Position numbers and translations under genes: made by a program
Part shown: positions 1 to 6,770 of the stretch, one piece after another
Layout: each line of letters opens with the position of its first letter
Position numbering within the stretch: position 1 is the first letter of the stretch
Assembly (NCBI GenBank): GCA_964412905.1
Contig: CAYPQL010000031.1
Location: forward strand, 1-18,398
Direction of reading: 5' to 3'
DNA from: CAYPQL01 sp964412905
GTDB taxonomy: Bacteria > Patescibacteriota > Minisyncoccia > JAHIHE01 > JAGLIN01
DNA: 18,398 nt
Notes under the pieces: model-generated
Seen by the model: only the letters and a program-made list of their open reading frames with translations
What the model was told of the DNA's origin: nothing
Database searches by the model: none

Positions 1-1735
1 ATTGGGTTCCGTTGACTAAAACAGAAGTTGAGGAAGGTGAAACGCTGATGGAAGTGAAAGTCACCGCGCAATCAGGCACGCAGATATTGTATGTTGCTGT
101 GGCTATGGCGCTTGCCTTGCTATCCTTCCAGGCTTTAGCCTTAAAAGCGGTGGTAACAGAGACATTGATCGGTGCAGTATATTTTGTAGAAGTTTCAAGA
201 GGATCAGCAGGAACAAGAGGAGCGACATCGTCTTTGGTGTAACGGATGGTATCGCCTTCAGTTGAAGTGGAGATTGAAATGTTAGGAATAATAGTATAGG
301 TAATATCTGGAGAGGGAGAAAAGGTAGGGGTAGAGATAGCACTATCACAACTTCCAAGGATAGGAGAGCTTTCTCGAATACGGACAGGAATATATTTCCT
401 GGGGTTAGCGGGACAGTTTTGTTTCAGCCAGTCGCTTATCTTATACGATGCGCCTTTATATGTCGCATAGCGATCTACCGATCCATAACGAAAGAAGGCT
501 TCATTGGTCGCACCCCATGATGTCATTTTCGAGATATCGTCAAGAAAATTCGTATTGCCTCCTGTTATATAAACTATCTCTGCGTGTAATATCTCGGGAG
601 CACCTTGAGCGTTATCCAGAGTGCAGGCTTCTAGGACGTGTTCTGAAGACGCTTCATCGCATACTTCTGTCAAAAATAGATCAATATAATGGTTTTTTGA
701 TAATTCGGTCATATCAATATTTCTCATCATGCCATTATGGCCTAATATATTGGTATATTTTGTTTCAGCGCTTGTGGAGCTTACGGAACCGGTATTCAAG
801 CCTGTTGCTATTATAAAATCCGGATAGATATAGTTTGGTCCTAAAGCGGTGACTCTTTCCCTGAGTTCTTTAAAACCCTGCGTAAATGATTTTCGCTGTT
901 CATGCATCATATCGGCTATTTGCGTTTTTAGTAATTTGTTGCCGTTTGCAATATATGCCTGGCGCGGGTCATAGCCATGCTCGGCTTTTACTCCGGTTTC
1001 ATTTACTCCGTTCCAATTTACCAGCGCATTTTCCGCAGCCAAATCGCCTTCGTATGAAATGCTCCACCATGCATGCGGCTCTTCCAGCCATATCCCATCA
1101 TAAGCATGATTCGTTACCATGAATATATACATATCCTGCAGCATTTTTCTTGCATCCGGAATGCCCCAATCCAGTTTCCAGCTTCCGGTCCAGCCGCCGT
1201 TAAAATTTTTTTGCAAGAACTTTCCCGGCGTTACATCCATGCCGTAATATTCTTTTGCGCAAGCGTAGTTTGTTTGTGTCACCTGAGTTGAAAATAGCAC
1301 CTGAATGCCGTATTTATGCGCTGATTTTAAGGCAATATCAATGCGATGATTATTAACCACATTATTCATCTCGCCATAATCATCATATGATGGCTTGAAT
1401 GGTATGGCGCCGGCTCTGGACATTTCTAACAGAATATAGCAGTAATCGCCAAGGCCTAGCGTGATCGTATCAACATGCATATCTGACAGCTGCTTCATCA
1501 AAATATCGGCGGTTGCCTCATTGTCCATTATTCCGACATACATTCCCGGAACTCCTATCACTCTATCACTTGCCAAGACAGAAGCAAATCTGCCGATCGG
1601 GCGCACATTCTCATCAAGTACATGCGCTTCCGCAGTATACGATTCCGCCATAAAAATAGATAGCATGAATGCTGCCATTCCCAACAAGACTATTATTTTT
1701 TTTCCGTAATTAGAGATCGTTTTTAAAACTTTCAT
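1..1735 (-). CDS. Secreted glycoside-hydrolase-like protein with chitobiase-type and Ig-like C-terminal domains (3' end cut by window edge)
   Basis: The minus frame from an ATG at 1735 is open for 578 codons to the window edge without a stop, so the C-terminus is missing. Residues 1-38 look like a signal peptide: a basic start, hydrophobic IIVLLGMAAFMLSIFMA, then AEA. Residues about 60-440 resemble an alpha/beta-barrel of the GHL10/DUF4015 type, with NHAYDGIWLEEPHAWW at 209-224 giving an acidic pair (E218, E219) that could be catalytic. Residues about 468-551 fit a chitobiase/hexosaminidase C-terminal domain (TPTFSPSPDITYT, IRYTKDD, YTAPINVS, FKAKAWKDSK, ATATYNI). From about 557, VTFTSISVSPSSTSVLVNGTQ-like sequence looks like the first strand of a bacterial Ig-like (Big) domain. 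A TAA lies directly before the ATG in frame, fixing the start, but no SD is close. It is probably an exported surface enzyme acting on polysaccharide. Enzyme activity is inferred from the fold only. Confidence 0.8.
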   Translation of the reverse strand, partial: MKVLKTISNYGKKIIVLLGMAAFMLSIFMAESYTAEAHVLDENVRPIGRFASVLASDRVIGVPGMYVGIMDNEATADILMKQLSDMHVDTITLGLGDYCYILLEMSRAGAIPFKPSYDDYGEMNNVVNNHRIDIALKSAHKYGIQVLFSTQVTQTNYACAKEYYGMDVTPGKFLQKNFNGGWTGSWKLDWGIPDARKMLQDMYIFMVTNHAYDGIWLEEPHAWWSISYEGDLAAENALVNWNGVNETGVKAEHGYDPRQAYIANGNKLLKTQIADMMHEQRKSFTQGFKELRERVTALGPNYIYPDFIIATGLNTGSVSSTSAETKYTNILGHNGMMRNIDMTELSKNHYIDLFLTEVCDEASSEHVLEACTLDNAQGAPEILHAEIVYITGGNTNFLDDISKMTSWGATNEAFFRYGSVDRYATYKGASYKISDWLKQNCPANPRKYIPVRIRESSPILGSCDSAISTPTFSPSPDITYTIIPNISISTSTEGDTIRYTKDDVAPLVPADPLETSTKYTAPINVSVTTAFKAKAWKDSKASAIATATYNICVPDCAVTFTSISVSPSSTSVLVNGTQ

Positions 1736-1776
1736 TTTAAACATATATTTTAAAGTTTAAATTAAAATAAAATCCT

Positions 1777-1914
1777 CTACTCAAACACAATCTCATTCAA
1801 TGTAGTCACGATGGAATAAGAAATCAGAATAATGGCCAGTCCGATGACGGCATAGGTAATGATTTTTTTGGATTGGCGAATTCTCTCTTCATCGCCGGAA
1901 GCGCTTGTATACAT
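1777..1914 (-). CDS. 45-aa membrane protein resembling the C-terminal half of a TrbC/VirB2-like pilin protein
   Basis: This small frame starts 17 nt after the lspA stop and encodes MYTSASGDEERIRQSKK, a hydrophobic span (IITYAVIGLAIILISYSIV) and a short acidic tail. The pattern M-T-x-x-G-x-E-E-x-[basic]-K-K followed by a transmembrane helix is the second half of the two-helix pilin-like proteins common in CPR genomes. The first helix and loop are absent: an in-frame TAG lies four codons upstream of the ATG, and the sequence beyond it is lspA in another frame. It could be a remnant left by rearrangement or a functional single-helix protein. SD support is weak. The position suggests co-transcription with lspA. 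Confidence 0.55.
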   Translation of the reverse strand: MYTSASGDEERIRQSKKIITYAVIGLAIILISYSIVTTLNEIVFE

Positions 1915-1931
1915 TATATCTTCATTCTACT

Positions 1932-2348
1932 CTATTTTTCCAAAACTTTCCAGCCCAAAATCAAGGCGCCCGCGCAAATTGCCAGATCGGAAAAGTTGAA
2001 AGAAAATAATTCCGGCAAAGTGATATAATCTATTATATATCCGTAGAAAAACATATCGGCGGAATTGCTGATAATTCCTCCGACCGATAAAGCGCAAGCG
2101 AATTTCACGGCGCCATCGCTTTTTTGAAGATTATTTTTTTTAAGATATACGAACGCCGCCAGAAAAAACAAAAGCGCCAAATATAAATTCGCGTCAAGCC
2201 CCAGCCATGAATTGTAATTTCTATTTAATTGCAGACCGCCGAAATTTCTTAAAGCGGCGAATTTAAAAGCTTGATCCAAAAATAAAACAGCCGAAGCGAT
2301 TATAAAAAAATTTCCGCCCCGCTGTTTTTTATTTATTTTAAAATCCAT
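1932..2348 (-). CDS. lspA: Lipoprotein signal peptidase (signal peptidase II)
   Basis: This is a 138-aa polytopic inner-membrane aspartyl protease that removes the signal peptide from lipidated prolipoproteins. Family hallmarks are visible: LDQAFKF at 24-30 (the D-x-x-K box), NRNYNSWLG at 42-50, GGIISNSADMFFYGYIIDYI at 90-109 matching the GGxxGNxxDR...G.VVD box, and FNFSDLAI at 117-124. The likely catalytic aspartates are D98 and D121. Four hydrophobic stretches fit the usual topology. The protein is slightly short for the family, mainly through short loops, and the usual Arg after the first catalytic Asp is Met. It sits downstream of the DksA-like gene and the 165-aa gene, probably in the same operon. 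Confidence 0.9.
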   Translation of the reverse strand: MDFKINKKQRGGNFFIIASAVLFLDQAFKFAALRNFGGLQLNRNYNSWLGLDANLYLALLFFLAAFVYLKKNNLQKSDGAVKFACALSVGGIISNSADMFFYGYIIDYITLPELFSFNFSDLAICAGALILGWKVLEK

Positions 2349-2413
2349 TGGATTGGGTTAATACATTGATTGATAGAAGCCAAACATATCTTAAGCCTCT
2401 GACATTATTCGCA

Positions 2414-2911
2414 TCAATAACTTTCAAATAGTTCTTGAAGCTCAGCTCTGTATTTTTCAAAAATCTTTTCCGAGCGGTCTTTGCCTATTTTTAAAGAAAG
2501 AGCGTCCGCTTTTTCTTTTAATCTCCGCCTGGAGCTTTCGCGCCTTTTGTTAACCGCGTCATCTTCCGATTCAGCGACGGGCAAGTCCAGCCAATATTTA
2601 TAGTATAAAAATTCTCGCTCGTCGGCATTATCAGCTCCGAATACCGCGGCTTTTTCAAACCTTAAATTATAGCGCTCATTATCGCGCTCCAGCGGCTCTT
2701 CCGATTTTTCAGACTCGCTATCCAATTCTTTTAATCTCTCGCTGATTTGCTCAAGAAATTCTTCTTTATTCAACCCGCGAAAAAATTCCGCTTCCGACTT
2801 TTCAAAAAGCGCGTCTTTCGCGTCTTCAACATCACAAGCCTCGCCACTTTCTATCAGCCGTTTTATTTCTTTAGTTTTTTCATTTTCTTCAAAACTTTCA
2901 AAAGATGACAT
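2414..2911 (-). CDS. Uncharacterised acidic, helix-rich protein (165 aa)
   Basis: I do not recognise this protein. The frame is open further upstream to 3049, but that part lies inside the DksA-like gene, so I take the ATG at 2911 (MSSFESFEENEK). The product is very rich in Glu, Lys, Arg and Asp, is predicted to be mostly helical, and has no membrane segment or signal peptide. The most distinctive stretch is EREFLYYKYWLDLPVAESEDD near residues 109-129, followed by a basic patch KRRESSRRRLKEK. It starts 53 nt after the DksA-like stop and ends with TGA 65 nt before lspA. It is probably cytosolic and co-transcribed with both. No obvious SD was found. Confidence 0.6.
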   Translation of the reverse strand: MSSFESFEENEKTKEIKRLIESGEACDVEDAKDALFEKSEAEFFRGLNKEEFLEQISERLKELDSESEKSEEPLERDNERYNLRFEKAAVFGADNADEREFLYYKYWLDLPVAESEDDAVNKRRESSRRRLKEKADALSLKIGKDRSEKIFEKYRAELQELFESY

Positions 2912-2964
2912 AATTTTGATATATTGTAAATAAAAAAGCGCCTTTATCAAGCGCGAATTTATAG

Positions 2965-3336
2965 CTATCTCCTCTTCCCGCTGCACTTGACGCACAGCGT
3001 CGCTTCGGGCATAACTTCCAATCTTTTGGGATTTATTTTTTCTCCGCAAATTGAACAGACTCCGTAAGTATTTTCCGAGGTTTTTTTCAAAGCGCCCTCA
3101 ATGTTTTTGAGCTCGCTTTCCAAATCGCGCTCCACGGAAAGTTTGCTTTCATAATCAGAAACTTCAATCGCATTCTCGTCCTGATGATCCCCCAGATTCG
3201 GAAAATCCGCCTTAAAACTGTCTTTCGCTTTTGTATTTCTTTTCGCGAATTTTTGCAGCTGGGAAATTATCATTTTTTTCTTAGAAACCAATTGCTCTTT
3301 GATTTTCTTTATCTTTTCGTTGTTTTTAATATTCAT
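2965..3336 (-). CDS. DksA/TraR-family C4 zinc-finger protein
   Basis: The 123-aa product has a basic, coiled-coil-like N-terminal half and a C-terminal four-cysteine zinc finger: CSICGEKINPKRLEVMPEA followed by CVKC. This is the DksA/TraR/YocK type, whose better-known members bind the secondary channel of RNA polymerase and adjust transcription. Whether this one does so is inferred. The frame extends to 3390, but that would place the start against the -10 box of the promoter at 3391-3419, so the ATG at 3336 (MNIKNNEKIKK) with a roughly 50-nt leader is more credible. It heads a minus-strand run with the 165-aa gene and lspA. The basic RR terminus after the finger is typical. Confidence 0.85.
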   Translation of the reverse strand: MNIKNNEKIKKIKEQLVSKKKMIISQLQKFAKRNTKAKDSFKADFPNLGDHQDENAIEVSDYESKLSVERDLESELKNIEGALKKTSENTYGVCSICGEKINPKRLEVMPEATLCVKCSGKRR

Positions 3337-3390
3337 TTTCTTTTTATTAACAAGTAAATTCAAGCAAAAACACCCGATTGCCATATTCAC

Positions 3391-3419
3391 ATAATAGCAT
3401 CGTTTGGCTTTTGAGGCAA
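3391..3419 (-). promoter_or_regulatory. Promoter for the DksA/TraR-type gene
   Basis: On the minus strand TTGCCT is followed after 17 nt by TATTAT, which is preceded by TGC (an extended -10). The predicted transcript starts about 50 nt before the ATG at 3336. Confidence 0.6.
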
Positions 3420-3423
3420 GAAC

Positions 3424-3460
3424 ATAAGTTGAAAGTTCGTAAAGTTATAAAGTCAAAAGT
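3424..3460 (+). repeat. AAAGT-word short tandem repeat
   Basis: The words AAGTT, GAAAGTT, CGTAAAGTT, ATAAAGTC and AAAAGT follow one another. Similar arrays occur at 6732-6770, 10906-10926 and 18339-18360, and on the other strand in frame inside cca. It lies between the DksA-type promoter and a small upstream unit. Confidence 0.75.
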
Positions 3461-3507
3461 ATCAAAACAGAACTGACAAAAAATTTTTGATTTAGGGATA
3501 AATAGGC

Positions 3508-3551
3508 AAAAAGAAAAGAGCGTTAATTTTGTTTTATTTTAGCCCGCTCTT
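3508..3551 (-). terminator. Intrinsic terminator of the 45-aa small unit
   Basis: On the minus strand a 7-bp stem AAGAGCG/CGCTCTT is followed by TTCTTTTT. It lies at the end of the 45-aa frame whose stop codon falls inside the loop, and just upstream of the DksA-type promoter. Confidence 0.5.
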
Positions 3552-3660
3552 CTGATTTACGTAATATTTTATCTATTTTTGACCATATGAAACATATATA
3601 AATATATTTCACTTCTTCAAAAATAAATTTTATTATTGATATAATACTTATGCTCCTCAT
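3523..3660 (-). CDS. Possible 45-aa leaderless small membrane protein
   Basis: An ATG lies 6 nt after a -10-like box (promoter 3667-3695), so the mRNA would begin at or next to the start codon. The 45-codon product starts MRSISIISIIKFIFEEVKYI, has an aromatic hydrophobic centre (YIYICFIW) and a strongly basic tail (KIDKILRKSEERAKIKQN), which suits a small membrane-bound peptide. A terminator begins where the frame ends. The promoter, frame and terminator match in extent, which is the main support. There is no SD and no homologue that I recognise. In such AT-rich DNA a chance frame of this length is not rare. Confidence 0.35.
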   Translation of the reverse strand: MRSISIISIIKFIFEEVKYIYICFIWSKIDKILRKSEERAKIKQN

Positions 3661-3666
3661 GCATAT

Positions 3667-3695
3667 AGATTAGTATAACTATTTAATATTGTCAA
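3667..3695 (-). promoter_or_regulatory. Promoter for the 45-aa small unit
   Basis: On the minus strand TTGACA (3695-3690) and TAATCT (3672-3667) are 17 nt apart. The -35 box directly follows the T-run of the preceding terminator. Confidence 0.45.
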
Positions 3696-3723
3696 AAAAC
3701 ACCCGTTTAAGTTCGAGTGTTTT
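3694..3723 (-). terminator. Intrinsic terminator downstream of the 69-aa gene
   Basis: On the minus strand AAAACACTCG, an 8-nt loop and CGGGTGTTTTTT form a 10-bp stem with one wobble and a T-run. It lies about 40 nt after the stop of the gene at 3762-3971. Confidence 0.7.
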
Positions 3724-3761
3724 CCTTGTTTAAATCGTTTATACTATTGAAAACAAGCGCT

Positions 3762-3971
3762 TTAGATGAGCCCGTTAAGCGATTCCATATATGTTTTCAT
3801 AAACATAGGGATTACGATTATAAGCCCGATTAAAGGAATAACGAACATTAAAATCGTAATAACCGCCGAATAGAGAAAATATTTTCTCGTTTTCTCGGCG
3901 GATTTGTATGTCGCCTTCAATATCTCTTGATTTTCTTTCAGAATAGCTAGAATTTGCTCTTCATTGGCCAT
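3762..3971 (-). CDS. 69-aa membrane protein of unknown function
   Basis: The protein has a charged helical N-terminus (MANEEQILAILKENQEILKATYKSAEKTRKYF) followed by hydrophobic sequence (LYSAVITILMFVIPLIGLIIVIPMFM) long enough for one helix or a hairpin. It ends in a short polar tail. The pattern 'heptad-like helix, EKTRKYFL, then membrane span' recalls small hypothetical proteins seen in Parcubacteria, whose role is unknown to me. It follows comM by 80 nt of repeat-filled DNA and has its own terminator. No clear SD or promoter was found, so it may be co-transcribed with comM. Confidence 0.65.
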   Translation of the reverse strand: MANEEQILAILKENQEILKATYKSAEKTRKYFLYSAVITILMFVIPLIGLIIVIPMFMKTYMESLNGLI

Positions 3972-3979
3972 AGAATTAA

Positions 3980-4007
3980 ATGTTAAAAGTAAAATGTTAA
4001 AAGTAAA
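3980..4007 (-). repeat. 14-bp tandem repeat, two copies
   Basis: ATGTTAAAAGTAAA occurs twice in direct succession, 28 bp in all, in the spacer between comM and the 69-aa gene. Confidence 0.8.
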
Positions 4008-4028
4008 AACAAAAAATAAAAATTCTCA

Positions 4029-4056
4029 ATTCCAAATTCATCATTCCAAATTCAAA
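4029..4056 (-). repeat. 14-bp tandem repeat, two copies, running into the comM 3' end
   Basis: ATTCCAAATTCATC is followed by ATTCCAAATTCAAA, again 28 bp in all. The second copy overlaps the comM stop codon at 4052-4054. Confidence 0.75.
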
Positions 4057-5575
4057 TAACGCTGTTCCTCGGCCTATATTGCAAAGCTTCTGCCACATGC
4101 GAGCTTTCAATATTGCTTCTATCTTCCAGATCCGCGATGGTGCGCGCCAGTTTGAGAATTTTATAAAACGATCTGGCGCTCATTTGGAATTGATTAACGG
4201 CGGTTTTGAGAAGCTCAATAGTCTGCTCATCGGTTTTGCAAAATTCTTTCACATCCTGCGAGCTCATCTCCGAATTTGTTAGAATTTTCTTGTCCGCGAA
4301 TCTTTCCCGTTGAATCTTTCTCGCTTTTTCCACGCGCTCTCTTATTGATTTTGAAGATTCGGACAAGTTTTCATCGGAAAGCTTTTCAAATTTGATCCGC
4401 GGAACTTCAATGTGCAAATCAATCCTGTCCAGAAGCGGACCGGAAATTTTCTTTTGATATTTTATTATTTGAGTCGGCGAACAGCTGCAATCGCGGTCCG
4501 GATCGCTCGCGTATCCGCACGGGCAGGGATTCATACTGGCAACGAGAGAAAACTTAGCGGGAAAAGAAAGCGTGCCTTGAGCTCTGCCTATTGTTACAAC
4601 CCCGTCTTCTAATGGCTGGCGGAGATTTTCCAAAATAGCGCGCGGGAATTCCGGCAGCTCGTCTAAAAATAAAACGCCTCTGTGAGCCAGGCTTATCTCT
4701 CCCGGCTTGGGAAACTGCCCTCCTCCGACTAAAGACGGCGCTGTGGCGCTGTGGTGCGGAGTTCTAAACGGCCTAGTTCTTATCAAAGGCTTGTCAGACG
4801 GAAGCAGTCCGGCAATGCTATATATTTTCGTGACTTCCAAGGCTTCTTCTTTGGTCATTTTGGGCAAAATCGTCGGAACGGCTCGCGCTAAAAGAGTTTT
4901 ACCCGTTCCCGGAGGTCCGCTCATCAAAACATTATGCCCTCCGCTGGCCGCGATTTCCAGCGCTCTTTTGATGTGTTCCTGTCCTTTGATATAAGCAAAG
5001 TCAACCGAGAGATTTTCAATTTCTTCAACATCGTCCAGATCGTGGACTTTTGCCGGCTCAATAATTTTTATCCCGCCAAGATGCTCAAAAAGCTGCAGCA
5101 GATTTTCAACGGGAATGATTTTTACGCCATCGACAAGGCTTGCTTCGTATTCATTTATTTTCGGAATATATAAATTTTTATAGCCCTTTTGCTTGGCATA
5201 AATCGCAATGGGCAAGATTCCATTCGTATGCCGGAGTTTGCCGTCCAAAGAAAGCTCTCCTACAAAAAGACTTTCGTTAATATCTGCTTCTATTTGCTTG
5301 GAAGCTTTAAGCAATCCGATCGCAATCGGTAAATCATAAGCTGGTCCCGCTTTTTTAATGTCCGCTGGCGCAAGGTTTATAGTTATTCTTGTTGTCGGAT
5401 ATTTAAACCCAGAATTTTTAATCGCCGCGCGAACTCTTTCTTTCGATTCCTGAACAGCCGTATCGGGAAGCCCCACCACAGTTATATTTCCAAGCCCCGG
5501 ACTTATATCCATCTCAACTTCCACCAACTCGCAATCCAGCCCGATCACCGCGCAAGAATTTATTTTGGAAAGCAT
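4052..5575 (-). CDS. comM: ComM/YifB-family Mg-chelatase-like AAA+ ATPase
   Basis: The full-length 507-aa product is colinear with the YifB/ComM family. The N-terminal ChlI-like (Lon S16-fold) domain spans about 1-165 (MLSKINSCAVIGLDCELVEV, VVGLPDTAVQESKERVRAAI). The AAA+ core has Walker A GPPGTGKT at 220-227, FRTPHHSATAPSLVGGG at 270-286 and Walker B VLFLDELPEF at 301-310. A Cys-rich CPCGYASDPDRDCSCSP at 351-367 may bind metal. The C-terminal Mg_chelatase_C part carries MSARSFYKILKLARTIADLE. ComM in transforming bacteria is a hexameric helicase that drives branch migration during integration of imported DNA. The same role here is inferred, and fits the neighbourhood of recJ. The gene follows the 347-aa gene by 49 nt without an SD and ends in TGA. 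Confidence 0.93.
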   Translation of the reverse strand: MLSKINSCAVIGLDCELVEVEMDISPGLGNITVVGLPDTAVQESKERVRAAIKNSGFKYPTTRITINLAPADIKKAGPAYDLPIAIGLLKASKQIEADINESLFVGELSLDGKLRHTNGILPIAIYAKQKGYKNLYIPKINEYEASLVDGVKIIPVENLLQLFEHLGGIKIIEPAKVHDLDDVEEIENLSVDFAYIKGQEHIKRALEIAASGGHNVLMSGPPGTGKTLLARAVPTILPKMTKEEALEVTKIYSIAGLLPSDKPLIRTRPFRTPHHSATAPSLVGGGQFPKPGEISLAHRGVLFLDELPEFPRAILENLRQPLEDGVVTIGRAQGTLSFPAKFSLVASMNPCPCGYASDPDRDCSCSPTQIIKYQKKISGPLLDRIDLHIEVPRIKFEKLSDENLSESSKSIRERVEKARKIQRERFADKKILTNSEMSSQDVKEFCKTDEQTIELLKTAVNQFQMSARSFYKILKLARTIADLEDRSNIESSHVAEALQYRPRNSVI

Positions 5576-5586
5576 GGGATGTAAAA

Positions 5587-5614
5587 TTAGAATTTAGAAT
5601 TTAGAATATTGAAT
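5587..5614 (-). repeat. 7-bp tandem repeat between comM and its upstream gene
   Basis: TTAGAAT occurs three times, then ATTGAAT: four 7-bp units, 28 bp in total. It fills most of the spacer upstream of comM. Confidence 0.8.
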
Positions 5615-5624
5615 TTGGCCTTCT

Positions 5625-6668
5625 TTATTTTTCTGTGAATTTAAAAGTGGAGAGAATTTGATCAAATAAAAAGTCATTTGTTTTGTCGAAAGTAAAAATA
5701 ACTTCTCCTTTGTTTAAACCTAATATATAATCAACCGAATCAGGATTGCTATATTTTATCACATAATTACTGTCAACTTGATATATTACGCAATTTATCT
5801 GACTCAAGTCGTAGTCGGTGACCGGAGCGATATCGTCAGGACTAATGCATAAATCTCCCTTTGTATAATTAACTCTGTGAACCATTCTATTTTTCCATCT
5901 ATTTTGACCTGCTTTATAATAAAATTCTCCCGGACTGGTCACACTGTCTTTTGTCCAATCATGCAAGATTAAATTTGTATCTAAATTAAAGGTTTCCGGA
6001 TATTTAAATTCAAACCCATATTCCTCATTTCTATAAATTTGCCAATCCGCTGTTTCGTCTTTTTCTTCCCCAACTTCAAAAGTTGAAATCATCTTTTGAT
6101 ATAAATCAAAATTTTCTGTATTATAAATTCCCCTGTATTCAATTTGATAGATATGAGTCTTGGAATATAAATAAGTTTCAAGGGAATAAATAGCTGTTGG
6201 ATCTTTATTTTCATTAACAGCATTAGAGTCTTGTTTGCTTTGCCAGCCATAGTTGCCGCCAATAGACACCTCATTATATTTTTCTTTTGCTTCTGCAAGA
6301 TCATTTCCTTCTGACGCTTCCATATTCCAAACATAGATTGAGATTCTAGAATCATCATTTATGTTGAAGTTTATTTCTTTTTGCAATTCCTTTTTTCCGG
6401 CATTTTCTTTTTCGCTTATAGCAGGATCAGAAATGTTTATTGGATATTTAACTTGAAAATTATACTTTTCATCGCCATAAGCCTGCCAGCTGTCAATCTC
6501 ATTTCTAACGATTTTTTTAAATTCTTTATTTTCCGTCATGCAACTACAAGGAATTTTCGATATTAAATGCCCGATCGTTCCGAAAAGAGTTCCAATCATC
6601 ATAATTATGGTTATTATCATAATAAACTTAGCCGTTGACGAACATTGCCACTTATTTTCATTTTTCAT
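5625..6668 (-). CDS. Membrane-anchored protein with two tandem PsbP-like domains
   Basis: The 347-aa product has one N-terminal membrane segment (about 13-36, KFIMIITIIMMIGTLFGTIG) and an extracytoplasmic remainder. The body is an internal duplication: WQAYGDEKYNFQVKYP at 61-76 through MISTFEVG near 193-200, and WQIYRNEEYGFEFKYP at 209-224 through ILSTFKFTEK at 338-347. This 'Y-x-F-x-[FV]-K-Y-P ... STF' unit resembles PsbP-like folds of bacterial secreted proteins. The function is unknown. A GTG at 6692 would add eight residues, but I prefer the ATG at 6668 because it directly precedes MKNENKWQ. CSC at 41-43 is not in a clear lipobox. Cotranscription with comM, 49 nt downstream, is likely. 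Confidence 0.75.
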   Translation of the reverse strand: MKNENKWQCSSTAKFIMIITIIMMIGTLFGTIGHLISKIPCSCMTENKEFKKIVRNEIDSWQAYGDEKYNFQVKYPINISDPAISEKENAGKKELQKEINFNINDDSRISIYVWNMEASEGNDLAEAKEKYNEVSIGGNYGWQSKQDSNAVNENKDPTAIYSLETYLYSKTHIYQIEYRGIYNTENFDLYQKMISTFEVGEEKDETADWQIYRNEEYGFEFKYPETFNLDTNLILHDWTKDSVTSPGEFYYKAGQNRWKNRMVHRVNYTKGDLCISPDDIAPVTDYDLSQINCVIYQVDSNYVIKYSNPDSVDYILGLNKGEVIFTFDKTNDFLFDQILSTFKFTEK

Positions 6669-6700
6669 ATTTTTGATCTTAATATTAAACACTTATATTG

Positions 6701-6725
6701 TAGCCTATTTTTAAAATATAGGCTA
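6701..6725. repeat. Inverted repeat between recJ and the PsbP-like gene
   Basis: TAGCCTAT, a 9-nt AT loop and ATAGGCTA form an 8-bp perfect stem. It has no T-run on the minus strand, so it may be an attenuating hairpin or an operator rather than a full terminator. Confidence 0.5.
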
Positions 6726-6731
6726 GACGGC

Positions 6732-6770
6732 GTAAGTTAAAAGTCTATAAAGTTCGTAAAGTTGAAAGTT
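6732..6770 (+). repeat. AAAGT-word short tandem repeat overlapping the recJ stop
   Basis: The array contains TCTATAAAGT, TCGTAAAGT and TGAAAGTT in succession. It touches the recJ stop codon at 6769-6771. The same words recur at 18339-18360 and, on the opposite strand, inside cca. Confidence 0.75.

Noticed and set aside
103..357. 84-aa minus-strand frame (MEVVIVLSLPLPFLPLQ...)
   Set aside because: It lies in another frame of the large secreted protein gene, which reads through this whole region with clear domain matches.
448..1709. Plus-strand frames of 70-120 aa in the first 1.7 kb
   Set aside because: They are opposite the continuous 578-codon minus-strand gene, have no SD, and encode low-complexity shadow sequence.
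3980..4056. CRISPR-like or direct-repeat array upstream of the 69-aa gene
   Set aside because: The units are 14 bp, in tandem, without spacers, and there are no cas genes.
6701..6725. Full intrinsic terminator after recJ
   Set aside because: The 8-bp stem lacks a T-run on the minus strand, so it is listed only as an inverted repeat.
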